From positions 32,062 through 96,061 of the forward strand of contig JAHLAX010000008.1 in assembly GCA_020625875.1 (NCBI GenBank): a stretch of 64,000 nt of DNA. Reading direction: 5' to 3'. Below the pieces are notes generated by a model. That model was not told where the DNA came from. It was given only the letters and a program-made list of their open reading frames with translations, and searched no databases. The position numbers and the translations under genes are program-made. Below, piece after piece: positions 8,577 to 17,009 of this stretch (position 1 is its first letter; each line of letters opens with the position of its first letter). Source of the DNA: a bacterium (lineage in GTDB: Bacteria; Bacillota; Clostridia; Oscillospirales; Acutalibacteraceae).

Positions 8577-9941
8577 TTGACAGATATTCAGAAAAAAATA
8601 ATGTCTCTGATGGATGAAATCACCGAAATCTGTCAGAAGGAAAACCTCAGCTATATTCTAGCTCTTGAGACGGCGACCTACGCCGAAAAAAATAACCAGT
8701 TCAAAGACGACAGATACCATTTCAAGATTATGATGCCATATAACGACATCGTAAAGCTCGAAAAATATGTTGAAAAGAATCTATCGGACAAGCGCTTTAT
8801 CGAATCATGGCGCAACAACCCTATGCTTCGCCAGATGAAGTTCAGATATGTCGACAAGGGCACTCTGCTCTATGACACAGGCAGCCCCGAGTATCACAAT
8901 GCTCTCGGCATCTGTGTAACCATCTACCCCGCAAGACAGTTTGAGGCGTCCAAGAAGGCTAGAGGCTCAGAGCGCTATATTCAGGCTCTTTCCAGAGGAT
9001 GTATGCGCTCAGATATCTTTAAGCTGGCTGTTTCAAAACAGACTTCTAAATTCAAAAAGGACAATAAGGCTTTCGAAGACCAGTCGCACAAAATAAGAAT
9101 CGACAACAATAATTATATTCAGAAGGGCTTTTTCAGAGGGCTTATATTCCGTCCAGAAAAACTCGCGGACTATGTAATGAAAGAGAATGACCGCGCTACA
9201 AAGCCCTATCACTCTCAGACCTATGTGCCCAAAAAGAAGCTTGAGGAAGACAAAAACTACCGCGAGGAATGCTTCGCCTTTGTTGACGAGAAGTGCAACG
9301 TAATCAAGCTCCCTAAGGATTTATTCACAAACGTAAAAGAAGTTGAGTTTGAGGGCAGAAAGTTTAAGACCTACAAAAAGGTTAAGCTTATTATTCAGGC
9401 TATCTATTTTGACGCTTGGAAAAAGGCGATGAAGGGCAAGCAGCCGTCAGCCGACAGAATAGTCGTTATATCCGACACAGATATGCCCTATGAGGAGTAT
9501 ATGAAAGAGGTCGGCGAGGATTCAATCAAGGAGCTCGCGGCTAAAAAAGGTGAGTTAAACTACTGGCTCAGCTATGTATATAAGCCCGCGCTCAAGCGCA
9601 CCAACAAGAACTACCGAAGCATCAGAGCTTCTGTTCAGAGAATCGACACATGGTATGAGCTCAAGGATAAGCGAGACGAGCTCAGAGCAGCCTATGAGGC
9701 TGAGGATCTCGACACCCTGAGCGCTCTTATGAGCACATATATCAAACACAGCGAAAAGAACCGCAAGCTTGGTATAGGTTTCTATATTGATGACGAGCTG
9801 TTCAAATACGCGAGATATATCTGGGAAAAAGGCAAAGGCAAAAAGCCCGCTTACGCGGACAAGATTTACAGCCTTGTGCCCGAAACCTATAAACACGAAA
9901 CACCCGAGGATTACCTCAAATCTCAGGGCGTTAATGTATAA
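8577..9941 (+). CDS. LicD-like protein without the catalytic acidic cluster
   Basis: A 454-residue protein that begins at TTG 8577; AAAGGAGGGG sits 6 bases before it and only two bases separate it from the preceding stop. Its first 60 residues align by position with the LicD domain next door (DEITEICQKENLSYILALET against LEIDRICKKYDIEYFIYYGS), but where the neighbour has WDDDID this protein has RYHFKIMM, so the metal ligands are absent. A later part (FVDEKCNVIKLPKDLFTNVK, EFEGRKFKTYKKV) also matches the LicD segment near its neighbour's residues 205-230. The C-terminal 120 residues are helical. It is best read as a non-catalytic or differently active LicD paralogue, perhaps a subunit of the first protein. 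Function is not known. Confidence 0.72.
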   Translation: MTDIQKKIMSLMDEITEICQKENLSYILALETATYAEKNNQFKDDRYHFKIMMPYNDIVKLEKYVEKNLSDKRFIESWRNNPMLRQMKFRYVDKGTLLYDTGSPEYHNALGICVTIYPARQFEASKKARGSERYIQALSRGCMRSDIFKLAVSKQTSKFKKDNKAFEDQSHKIRIDNNNYIQKGFFRGLIFRPEKLADYVMKENDRATKPYHSQTYVPKKKLEEDKNYREECFAFVDEKCNVIKLPKDLFTNVKEVEFEGRKFKTYKKVKLIIQAIYFDAWKKAMKGKQPSADRIVVISDTDMPYEEYMKEVGEDSIKELAAKKGELNYWLSYVYKPALKRTNKNYRSIRASVQRIDTWYELKDKRDELRAAYEAEDLDTLSALMSTYIKHSEKNRKLGIGFYIDDELFKYARYIWEKGKGKKPAYADKIYSLVPETYKHETPEDYLKSQGVNV

Positions 9942-9946
9942 ATAAT

Positions 9947-9977
9947 AAAAGCCGTCGTTTAAAACGACGGCTTTTTT
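9947..9977 (+). terminator. terminator after the LicD pair
   Basis: AAAGCCGTCGTTT pairs with AAACGACGGCTTT, followed by a T run (9972-9977). Confidence 0.9.
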
Positions 9978-9978
9978 A

Positions 9979-10037
9979 GTTATCAGTGGTCAGTTAACAG
10001 TGAACAGTAACGGGTGGGCTTCGCCCACACCCGATTT
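9979..10037. repeat. intergenic repeat, CAGTGGT tract plus GC hairpin (copy 1)
   Basis: A tract of degenerate seven-base words (TCAGTGG, TCAGTTAACAGTGAACAGT) is followed by GGGTGGGCTTCGCCCACACCC, which folds as a hairpin, and by GATTTATT. Closely similar elements are at 18362-18430 and 50867-50929. It ends at the stop codon of the AsnB-like gene. Confidence 0.75.
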
Positions 10038-10038
10038 A

Positions 10039-11562
10039 TTAAAACTTTAAATCATACCAAAGCAGGAACGCGTAAATCGCGTAGACGCGGTTCCAGTAGA
10101 TGTCCTCGCCCTCAATATAGCTCACCCAGAGCTTTTTGAGCTGCTGCTGGTCAAAGAATTTTTGGGACGTTTCGCCGAACAGCTTGCTTTCGACAAGCTT
10201 ATTGAAGCGCTCATCCTTGAGCCACTTGCGCACGGGCACAGGGAAGCCGACCTTTTTGCGGAACGCGACCTCGTCGGGGAGCTTACTGCTCGCCGCCTTG
10301 CGGAACACGTACTTGTTCTGGTCGTTCATAAACTTGTATTCCTCGGGAATACGGCTCGCCGCGTTAAAGAGGCGCAAATCGCTGAACGGTGTGTGCAGCT
10401 CAATGCCGCAGGCTGTGCTGGTGCGGTCGGTGTTGAGATAAATATCGCCCTCAAGCCACAGGCTTATATCAACCGTAAGCTTCTTGTCGAGCTCGTCCTG
10501 ATTCTGAATCTCCTGCCAAATATCCTTAATCGGGTCCTCAACCTTTACGTTCTCGTCAAAGTCCTTCATAAGCGACTGAATATACTCGACCGACATAATA
10601 TGAGAGCAGGTTAGGTATGTCCATTCCTTGGGAATCTCACGCTTATGGGCGTTGTAACCGCCGAAGAATTCATCAATGCCCTCGCCCGAGTACACAACGT
10701 CAGCGTGTTCCTTGACAGCCTTGCAGCCGATAGAGAACGCGACAGCGGACGCGTCGCCAAGGGGTTGTCCCATTTTATCAATAACCGTGGGAATACGCTC
10801 AAAGAATTCCTCGGGAGTGATTGTCTTTACATTAAAACCTTTGCCCAGAACCTCGGCGGTCTTGCGCGCGAGGTCGGACTCATCGTAGCCGCTTTCCTCA
10901 TAGCCGACGGTATTCGCAGCCTGAGCGTCGCTCGCCGCGAGCAGATAGCTCGAATCAACGCCGCCCGAAAGGAACGACTCCTTATAGGGAACCTCGGTGT
11001 CCTGACGCTCCTCGTCGAGAATTTCGTCGACAACTTTTTCGAGTTCTGCCGCCCATTCGTCAACAGTCTTGGTTCTGTCGGGTGTGAATGTCGGGCTGAA
11101 ATATCTATGCTCCTCAGCTGTCTCGCCGTCCCACTCAACATAATGACCAGGCATGAGCTTAAATACATCCTCATAGAATGTCTCGTCACCTATTGGATAG
11201 CCGTAGAACAGGTACTGCTGGAGCATACGCTTGTTGAGCACCTTTTTGAAGCCCTCTGTGTTAACAATCTCGTCTATATCGCCTGAGCATACGAACTCGC
11301 CGCCTATTATCGCGTAGAACATCTGCTTCTGACCGACCTGGTCACGCACGCAGTAGAGCTTGCCGCTCTCCTCGTCGACTATCGCAAACGCGAAAAAGCC
11401 GTACATGTGATTCATCATATCCATATGCCAGTTTTCGTAGGCTTTTTTAAGGATTTCAGCCTCACGCTCCTTGCGGCTGAGATTCGGAGCAATACCTAGC
11501 TCCTCGCATAGATTTTTATAGTTGCGGATATACCCGCTGAAATATTTAATTGAAACAGTCAT
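10039..11562 (-). CDS. asparagine-synthetase-like protein with a shortened glutaminase domain
   Basis: A 507-residue protein paralogous to the AsnB at 19087-21495. The synthetase domain is intact: the PP-loop SGGVDSS is at residues 199-205, SGEGIDEFFGGY and the C-terminal KKVGFPVPVRKWL match it. The N-terminal glutamine amidotransferase part is abnormal: it starts MTVSIKYFSGYIRN, has no cysteine at position 2, and lacks the RGPD, LSIID and NGEIYN motifs; only the later part (GFFAFAIVDEESGKLYCVRD) remains. It may therefore use ammonia, or adenylate another carboxylate, as in lasso cyclases and beta-lactam synthetases. The start at 11562 is chosen because GGAGGT lies 7 bases before it; the frame is open to 11616. 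It is monocistronic with a near-consensus promoter. Confidence 0.85.
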   Translation of the reverse strand: MTVSIKYFSGYIRNYKNLCEELGIAPNLSRKEREAEILKKAYENWHMDMMNHMYGFFAFAIVDEESGKLYCVRDQVGQKQMFYAIIGGEFVCSGDIDEIVNTEGFKKVLNKRMLQQYLFYGYPIGDETFYEDVFKLMPGHYVEWDGETAEEHRYFSPTFTPDRTKTVDEWAAELEKVVDEILDEERQDTEVPYKESFLSGGVDSSYLLAASDAQAANTVGYEESGYDESDLARKTAEVLGKGFNVKTITPEEFFERIPTVIDKMGQPLGDASAVAFSIGCKAVKEHADVVYSGEGIDEFFGGYNAHKREIPKEWTYLTCSHIMSVEYIQSLMKDFDENVKVEDPIKDIWQEIQNQDELDKKLTVDISLWLEGDIYLNTDRTSTACGIELHTPFSDLRLFNAASRIPEEYKFMNDQNKYVFRKAASSKLPDEVAFRKKVGFPVPVRKWLKDERFNKLVESKLFGETSQKFFDQQQLKKLWVSYIEGEDIYWNRVYAIYAFLLWYDLKF

Positions 11563-11584
11563 AACCATTACCTCCAATGTGGAG

Positions 11585-11613
11585 ATTATATCATTTTTTA
11601 AATATGTAGTCAA
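11585..11613 (-). promoter_or_regulatory. near-consensus promoter for the AsnB-like gene
   Basis: On the minus strand TTGACT (11608-11613), 17-base spacer, TATAAT (11585-11590). The predicted RNA start is within about 20 bases of the start codon. Confidence 0.85.
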
Positions 11614-11643
11614 CAAAAAAGCCCTCCCAAAAAGGGAAGGCTT
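11614..11643 (-). terminator. terminator after the MBL-fold hydrolase gene
   Basis: On the minus strand GCCTTCCC and GGGAGGGC form a stem around TTTTT, followed by TTTTTT. The tail touches the -35 box of the AsnB-like promoter. Confidence 0.85.
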
Positions 11644-11646
11644 AAT

Positions 11647-12417
11647 CTAAATTATAATTGTCTTTCCTGTTGAAATATAGTTAAGATTCTTCATACGATT
11701 TTTCATAAAGCCGTACTGCTCAACACCCGTACAATGGCAGGTGTAATAGAGCGTGTTGAAACTGTCGAGCGTTTTTGCGTAGGAGTCGAGCCTGTCGCCA
11801 AGCTCAATATCCATAAAGTGGAAGCCGCCCACAAGCACGTCGGGGTTCAGCCAATTCTGAATATTTATAATCCCTTTATGCGAGCAGCCGCTTATCAGCA
11901 CTCTTTTGCCATTTTCTTCAATCAAAAGATACTGCTCGTGGCGAAAGTCGTCGGGGACTTTCTGTCCGTTCTTAATCATAGTCAGACCGAACGAAGCGAG
12001 GTCAACAACCTTCTCTCTGTCGTTGCAATCATACAGCGTGAACCCATCGGCGATTTTTGTTACACCGTCGGTCAGAATAATCCTGCCGTTGTTTCGTAGG
12101 CTCTTGTCAATGCCGATATACCTCTCATCATGATAGCGTTCTCCGAACGCGAAACAGCTGATATAAACGGGCGCTATGTCGTTAAGTTCAAGGAACTTTT
12201 TGAGCCCGCCGCCGTGGTCATAATGGTCATGAGAGAGCACGGCTATGTCAACCTTTTTCAGGTCAACGCTGAGCGCTTCGGCGTTTTTTGAAAACAAATC
12301 ACTCTGCCCCGTGTCGAACAAAATCTTGTGCCCAAGCGCCTCAATGTATAGACTGAGCCCGTGCTCAACGGGTAAACCATATTCAGTTGTGTTTTCCGTT
12401 AAAGCTGTTATTTTCAT
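11647..12417 (-). CDS. MBL-fold metallo-hydrolase (COG1237 type)
   Basis: A 256-residue metallo-beta-lactamase-fold protein. The metal motif HxHxDH is SHDHYDHGG, with H63, H65, D67 and H68; a further GCSHKGIINI motif and a C-terminal YYTCHCTG match the subgroup that includes the dihydropterin-related enzymes (COG1237, distant to MptA/RFA-P synthase-like proteins). The opening TALTENTTEYGLPVEHGLSL is typical of that group. The natural substrate is not established. I take the ATG at 12417, which overlaps the stop codon of the AlkD-like gene by four bases (ATGA); the longer frame to 12507 lies inside that gene. The two genes form an operon. Confidence 0.87.
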   Translation of the reverse strand: MKITALTENTTEYGLPVEHGLSLYIEALGHKILFDTGQSDLFSKNAEALSVDLKKVDIAVLSHDHYDHGGGLKKFLELNDIAPVYISCFAFGERYHDERYIGIDKSLRNNGRIILTDGVTKIADGFTLYDCNDREKVVDLASFGLTMIKNGQKVPDDFRHEQYLLIEENGKRVLISGCSHKGIINIQNWLNPDVLVGGFHFMDIELGDRLDSYAKTLDSFNTLYYTCHCTGVEQYGFMKNRMKNLNYISTGKTIII

Positions 12418-13100
12418 TTTACTTTTAAGCTTCTGAGGTATTCCTTCTGCTCGGGTGTGATGCGTCTGCTTTCGATTGACTTTTGAATCGCCTTGTTGTG
12501 CGCCCATGTGTCGAGGCGCTTATTCTCTATGAACGGAATAATGCTGTCGTACTGCTTGGCGAGCGCTGTGGCGAAGTACCACGCAATCATCATTTTGACG
12601 TAGTATTCATCTAAGCGAACATCCGCGACAAGCTCGGGATAACGCAAATCAAAGTCGTCGTCAAGAAAAAGCGACATAAGCATCCTTATCGCGTAGCGTA
12701 CAGTATAGACATGGTCGCTCAGGAGCCATTTTTCGATATATACAAGCAGCTCTGTCTTATGCTTTTTAAAGACGTTGGGCGACTGCTGGTCGCATACCGC
12801 CCAGTTGTCAACATACGGCAGCCAAAGCTCGACCTCGCTGATACACGTTGTGAAATCCTTTTCGCGCGCAATCACAAAGGCGTGTACCAAATATTCGTCA
12901 AAGTATTTGTGCGGCAGAGCTCTGAGGAATTCTTCCTTGTCATCTCTCTTGGCGATTTCCTTAGCAAGCGCTCTGAGCTCGGGAGTTCGCACGCCGATAA
13001 AATTATCATCCGAAACATTAGGTATCAGCTTGCTCTGAAAGGCGCGATAATCTTTGTCCTGCAATTCAAATAGTCTTTTTTCTATTTCGTCGTTTATCAT
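12414..13100 (-). CDS. AlkD-like DNA alkylation repair protein
   Basis: A 228-residue all-helical protein of the AlkD/ALK family of HEAT-repeat DNA glycosylases. It shows the family segments KLIPNVSDDNFIGVRTPELR, VDNWAVCDQQSP (with the conserved tryptophan and aspartate), and a C-terminal AIQKSIESRRITPEQKEYLR. Members excise N3- and N7-alkylated bases; this shorter version may be a variant with other activity. The start at 13100 is taken from the ATG preceded by GGTGAT; the frame extends to 13142 without a better site. It is the first gene of an operon with the MBL-fold hydrolase. An intergenic repeat lies just upstream. Confidence 0.87.
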   Translation of the reverse strand: MINDEIEKRLFELQDKDYRAFQSKLIPNVSDDNFIGVRTPELRALAKEIAKRDDKEEFLRALPHKYFDEYLVHAFVIAREKDFTTCISEVELWLPYVDNWAVCDQQSPNVFKKHKTELLVYIEKWLLSDHVYTVRYAIRMLMSLFLDDDFDLRYPELVADVRLDEYYVKMMIAWYFATALAKQYDSIIPFIENKRLDTWAHNKAIQKSIESRRITPEQKEYLRSLKVK

Positions 13101-13137
13101 AGTATCACCAATTACTCTTAGGATGCGGACAAAGCTC

Positions 13138-13222
13138 GCCATTCACAAGTCAATAATCACTGAATAAGTCCCTCATCCGTCACGCCTGACGGCGTGCCAC
13201 CTTCCCCCAAGGGAAGGCTATA
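13138..13222. repeat. intergenic repeat of the CCTTCCC type
   Basis: The block starts with degenerate words (CACAAGTCAATAATCACTGA) and continues with CCCTCATCCGTCACGCC, TGACGGCGTG and CCACCTTCCCCCAAGGGAAGG. The last part folds as a hairpin. Similar elements are at 39018-39085 and 42112-42259. It fills the gap between the glycosidase stop and the alkD-like start. Confidence 0.7.
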
Positions 13223-16200
13223 TTATTTAACTTTCACTTTCAGCGTTACCTTTTTGCTCTTGGCTTTATAGGTTGTATTGCCCGCGGCTTTCACGGTTAT
13301 GCTTACCTTATAGGTCTTTTTCTTCAAGCCCTTTTTGACGGTGAGCTTACCTGTCTTTGTGTTTACGATTATTTTTTTGTCGCCGCTGGTTTTCTTAAAG
13401 GTAACCTTGCCTTTGGCGTTCTTAATCGTCAAAATCTTGGCTTTGGCGAAGGTCATGGTCTTTTTGGCGCTCGCAGTAACCGCCTTAGCCTTTACTGTCA
13501 TCGGGTTGGCTTTTTGAACAACCGTAATTTTGACCTTTGCTGTCGCGCCGTTGTTCTTGACCGAGATAATTACAGAGCCTTTCTTTAGTCCTTTTACAGT
13601 TCCTCTGGAGCTGACTGTGGCAACCTTTTTGTTGCTTGTCGAGAACGTAACCTTGCCAGACTGGTTCTTGACAAGATACGCTATTTCAGTGGTTGCGCCG
13701 ACATATATCTTAGACTTCACCGCGGAAGCCGTTATGGTAGTTTTTGCGGCGGTTGACGGCTTTGTCGGCGTTGTATCGCTTGAACTTGGGTCTGTCGGCT
13801 GGCTTTCGCTTGAAACAGGCTTGCTATCGCTTGAGCTCGGGTCTGTAGACTGGCTTTCGCTAGAAGCAGGCACGCTCTCGCTTGAACTCGGATCTGTAGA
13901 CTGGCTTTCGCTCGAAACAGGTTCGCTCTCGCTAGAACTTGGATTAGTAGGTTCTTCTTTGCTCTCGCCGACATAATCAAAGAGGAAGTAATTATAACTT
14001 ACGTGGTTGTCGGCAATATCCATATTGCGGTCATACCAGTTGGCGGTATCATAGAACACCTTAACTGTATGTATACCTTTGTCAAGGTTGAGTGACAGAT
14101 GCGTGCTGAGCTGGTCTGTATGATCCTCATAAACCTCGGGGAACACGAGCGTACCCATATCCTTGCCGTCAACGTAGACGGAACGAATCGCGCAGCTTAC
14201 GCCTGAGGTCGCGTTGCCGGGGTTATTATAAACAGCGCTGAGCAGATACTTGCCCTTCTTAGCGATATTAACGTCAATTGTAAGGTCGGCGCTGCTGTGG
14301 TGTCTGTCTATTACATATCCCGACTCAATATAACTCGATTTTGACACCGAACCGCTCTCAGCCTCAATCCTAATCTGATTGGAGCTTATCACAATCGGCT
14401 GACTGAGCTCAGAACACAACCCGTCAGCGGAAACAGCCATAAGACTGTAGCAGCCGTAAACACTCGAGTCAACAGTGTAGCTGTCGCCGTTTACATCTAT
14501 ATACTCGCTGCCTGTCCAAAGCTTATATGTGAGTCCGCTCTTGGGAGTCCAAATAAGCTTGCCGTTTGAATAATTCATAATAGGCATTTCGGGACAAACA
14601 ACAAGGTTGTCCTCGGATTTGTTTATCTTATAGGTTTTCCCGCTTTTCTCCATTACGATTTCAATAGTGTGGCTGCCTGTGGAATCAGCCGAAAAAACAT
14701 ATGAGTCTATATCTTCAGCCGCGCCGTCAACCTTGAACGAAGCAACTTTGTCACCCTCGCCAGAGAGTTTTATTGTGAGATATGAGTTTCTGTATTTGAA
14801 GTTTGACAGCTCGAACGGTCCCTCCATCCAGCTCGGGATATAAGGATTAAAGGTGATGCCGTCTTCGTCATAATTCATACCGAACATAACGCGGTAATAA
14901 CCCGCGAGCGTGCCCGCGATTGACCACAGCTGCTGGTCGGATTCCACACCCTCGCCTGTGCGGTAGTTTATAACTTCCTTATTTGTCAGAGATACCGCCG
15001 CGCCGCGAACATTGGAGTTGAAAATTTCCTCGGCGAGCGCCTTGTTATTGTGATTGCTCGCGGCAACCATAAGGATAGAATCCCAACCAGGCCATACGCC
15101 GAAGTTGTGATAAATCTTGTTGGCGTTTTTGAGCTTGCCTTGCTTTTGAGGACAAACTGTATCAGCGCCGTAATTGACTACGGGATAGTTTTCAAGAATG
15201 CTCCGGAGCTGAGCGTCTGTGCCTATATCAAACCAGAGCGCGAAGCCGTTGCCGAGTACGTCTGTCTTTTCGGCAAGAACACTGCCCATATACTCGGGAT
15301 ACTCCCAGGAGGAGTAGAGCCCCATATTATCGTTCCAGAGCCTGCCGCTGATTTTAGCCTCTAAGTCCTCAGCCATTTTAGCCCAAGCCTTCTCGGCTTC
15401 TTCGCCCTTGCCTAAAACCTTTGCCGCCTTGCTCATAATCTCGAGCACACGGCAGTAGATAGCGTTGACGGACGTTGTTTTGCTCTCGGCAATCGCGCTC
15501 AGACCGCTGTCGTAGGTTTCGCTTGTCCAGTCGGGATATGTCTGGTCACGCCAGTCAAGACCGCAGGTCTCGCCGCGGAAAAGTCCCGCGTCGCTGTCAT
15601 AAGCCACGCCCATATCCTGCATAATAGTGTTGTTGCAGATATTATAGAAATAGCTCAAATGCTCCTTGTTGCCGTCGGCGAGATAGGTCTCCCAGACGGA
15701 AAGCATTGTAATAATCTTATCGGTTGAAACAGGGTAAGAGCCGCCTGTGCCCGTATCCTGCTCAAACACCGAGACACCCTGACTTGTTTTTATCTTCTCA
15801 CGCTCACAGTTGTAGCTGATTTCGGGGAAAACCCACGCGAGAGAATAGAGATTTGACAGCGCTGTATCGCGCGTCCAGACCTTTTGCCAGTTTGTACCTG
15901 TCTGAAAAACCTCACCGAAGTTGTCTGTGAAAATACTTTTCTTCGCTTCTTCAAGGGATAAATTATAAACTGACGCGGCGAGCTTAGAGTTAGGCGCCTT
16001 GAACACGGGTAATGACGACAAATCTTCTGTCTGCGTCCATGTCTTTTTGGAACCTGTCATATAAGATGTTAATGATGTTGCCGAGTCGGCATAAGCGTTG
16101 TAGCCTGTGTCGATAACTTTGTCGGGCTTGAGCGTATAGTCATATGAGCTGTACTCAAAGCCCCACTGGGAGCTTGTAAAGTACATAGGAACTTCTGACG

Positions 16201-16906
16201 CGTCAACGTAACCTCTGAGGGTTTCTATATTTATAACAGTTTTTCCGTCAACAGTACTGATAAAGCGCGCAGCGCCTGTTGAGGTGTCAACACGCCAGCT
16301 TGTGTTGCCGTCATTTGTGCCTGAAACACACACAACATCGCTGCCGCTTAAAGCCGCGTAATTCTTTGTTGAGTTGTTCTGTAAATAATACGCCCCGCTG
16401 CCGTTCGGAATAATATTCCAGTACGCTGAAGCAGGATAGGAAGACTCAACGCTCTGATACGAAACCTTATTGTTTTTCTCAATAAGTACCAGATCGCTGT
16501 GTTCCATCCACTTTGATTTAAGCGCTACCTTGTTTACGCCCGCTTCAAGTGTGGAATGCGGATATGCCTGAATGGTTTTGCTGCCTTTGTCAGCTACGAA
16601 AGTAACGTCACAGTCCATATCAAGATTCAAACTCTCGTTTCCCTCCACAGGTGCCTGAAAGGTGCTCCAGTCTTGTGTCGCCGCCTTATATTCATAGCTG
16701 CCCTTTTCAAGGTGAATTGTGAGAAGGTAGTGGTTATTGTTGTCCTCGGTCATCGCGTAGTCGGCGGGAGCTTCCCAGCCGTTGAACGTGCCGCGCAGAT
16801 AGACCGTTGCCGCCGCGCCGACGCTCGGCACAGCGGAAAACGCCGCGGTTATACACAGCGCGAGAACACATAGAACACTGATGATTTTTATCGCGTATTT
16901 TTTCAT
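13223..16906 (-). CDS. large secreted multidomain glycoside hydrolase
   Basis: A protein of 1227 residues. In order: signal peptide (1 to about 28, ending SVGAAA); a starch-binding-like beta module with YLRGTFNGWEAPADYAMTED (about 29-115); an RICIN- or linker-like region to about 300; an (alpha/alpha)6-barrel catalytic domain at about 330-700 of the MGH1/GH63/trehalase-like type, with WTRDTALSNLYSLAW, GLDWRDQTYPDW, NFGVWPGWDSI and ESDQQLWSIAG; an Ig-like region; a CBM6/CBM35-like module (about 844-978, starting IRIEAESG); a serine-rich linker of 17-residue repeats (979-1055); a BIG2 domain (1058-1134); and a lysine-rich C-terminal module. It probably trims an external glycan while attached to the wall. 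The start at 16906 uses GAGGTG; the GTG at 16915 lies inside that site. Sugar specificity is unknown. Confidence 0.85.
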   Translation of the reverse strand: MKKYAIKIISVLCVLALCITAAFSAVPSVGAAATVYLRGTFNGWEAPADYAMTEDNNNHYLLTIHLEKGSYEYKAATQDWSTFQAPVEGNESLNLDMDCDVTFVADKGSKTIQAYPHSTLEAGVNKVALKSKWMEHSDLVLIEKNNKVSYQSVESSYPASAYWNIIPNGSGAYYLQNNSTKNYAALSGSDVVCVSGTNDGNTSWRVDTSTGAARFISTVDGKTVINIETLRGYVDASEVPMYFTSSQWGFEYSSYDYTLKPDKVIDTGYNAYADSATSLTSYMTGSKKTWTQTEDLSSLPVFKAPNSKLAASVYNLSLEEAKKSIFTDNFGEVFQTGTNWQKVWTRDTALSNLYSLAWVFPEISYNCEREKIKTSQGVSVFEQDTGTGGSYPVSTDKIITMLSVWETYLADGNKEHLSYFYNICNNTIMQDMGVAYDSDAGLFRGETCGLDWRDQTYPDWTSETYDSGLSAIAESKTTSVNAIYCRVLEIMSKAAKVLGKGEEAEKAWAKMAEDLEAKISGRLWNDNMGLYSSWEYPEYMGSVLAEKTDVLGNGFALWFDIGTDAQLRSILENYPVVNYGADTVCPQKQGKLKNANKIYHNFGVWPGWDSILMVAASNHNNKALAEEIFNSNVRGAAVSLTNKEVINYRTGEGVESDQQLWSIAGTLAGYYRVMFGMNYDEDGITFNPYIPSWMEGPFELSNFKYRNSYLTIKLSGEGDKVASFKVDGAAEDIDSYVFSADSTGSHTIEIVMEKSGKTYKINKSEDNLVVCPEMPIMNYSNGKLIWTPKSGLTYKLWTGSEYIDVNGDSYTVDSSVYGCYSLMAVSADGLCSELSQPIVISSNQIRIEAESGSVSKSSYIESGYVIDRHHSSADLTIDVNIAKKGKYLLSAVYNNPGNATSGVSCAIRSVYVDGKDMGTLVFPEVYEDHTDQLSTHLSLNLDKGIHTVKVFYDTANWYDRNMDIADNHVSYNYFLFDYVGESKEEPTNPSSSESEPVSSESQSTDPSSSESVPASSESQSTDPSSSDSKPVSSESQPTDPSSSDTTPTKPSTAAKTTITASAVKSKIYVGATTEIAYLVKNQSGKVTFSTSNKKVATVSSRGTVKGLKKGSVIISVKNNGATAKVKITVVQKANPMTVKAKAVTASAKKTMTFAKAKILTIKNAKGKVTFKKTSGDKKIIVNTKTGKLTVKKGLKKKTYKVSITVKAAGNTTYKAKSKKVTLKVKVK
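13778..13950 (-). repeat. 51-base tandem repeat in the glycosidase linker
   Basis: Three full units (13778-13828, 13829-13879, 13880-13930) and a partial one encode 17-residue copies of a Ser/Glu/Pro linker (units read like SESQSTDPSSSES). Bases differ at only a few positions between units. Confidence 0.85.
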
Positions 16907-16944
16907 AATAAACACCTCGTTTATTCACAAAATTATCCGTTTTT

Positions 16945-16973
16945 ATTGTAGCAAATACACAAAAGAAAAGCAA
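16945..16973 (-). promoter_or_regulatory. promoter of the secreted glycosidase
   Basis: On the minus strand TTGCTT (16968-16973), 17 bases, TACAAT (16945-16950). Confidence 0.65.
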
Positions 16974-16974
16974 G

Positions 16975-17003
16975 AAAAAAGAGCTGTTAAAACAGCTCTT
17001 TTT
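16975..17003 (-). terminator. terminator of the ribF operon
   Basis: AAGAGCTGTT and AACAGCTCTT form a stem, followed on the minus strand by a T run. It lies just downstream of the small-protein gene and touches the next promoter. Confidence 0.88.
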
Positions 17004-17009
17004 CTCAAT

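Noticed and set aside
10645..11286. Long open frame on the plus strand inside the AsnB-like gene
   Set aside because: It is antisense to a gene with clear motifs, has no ribosome binding site, and its protein shows no recognisable pattern.
13778..13950. CRISPR array
   Set aside because: The repeats are contiguous without spacers and lie in frame in a protein linker.
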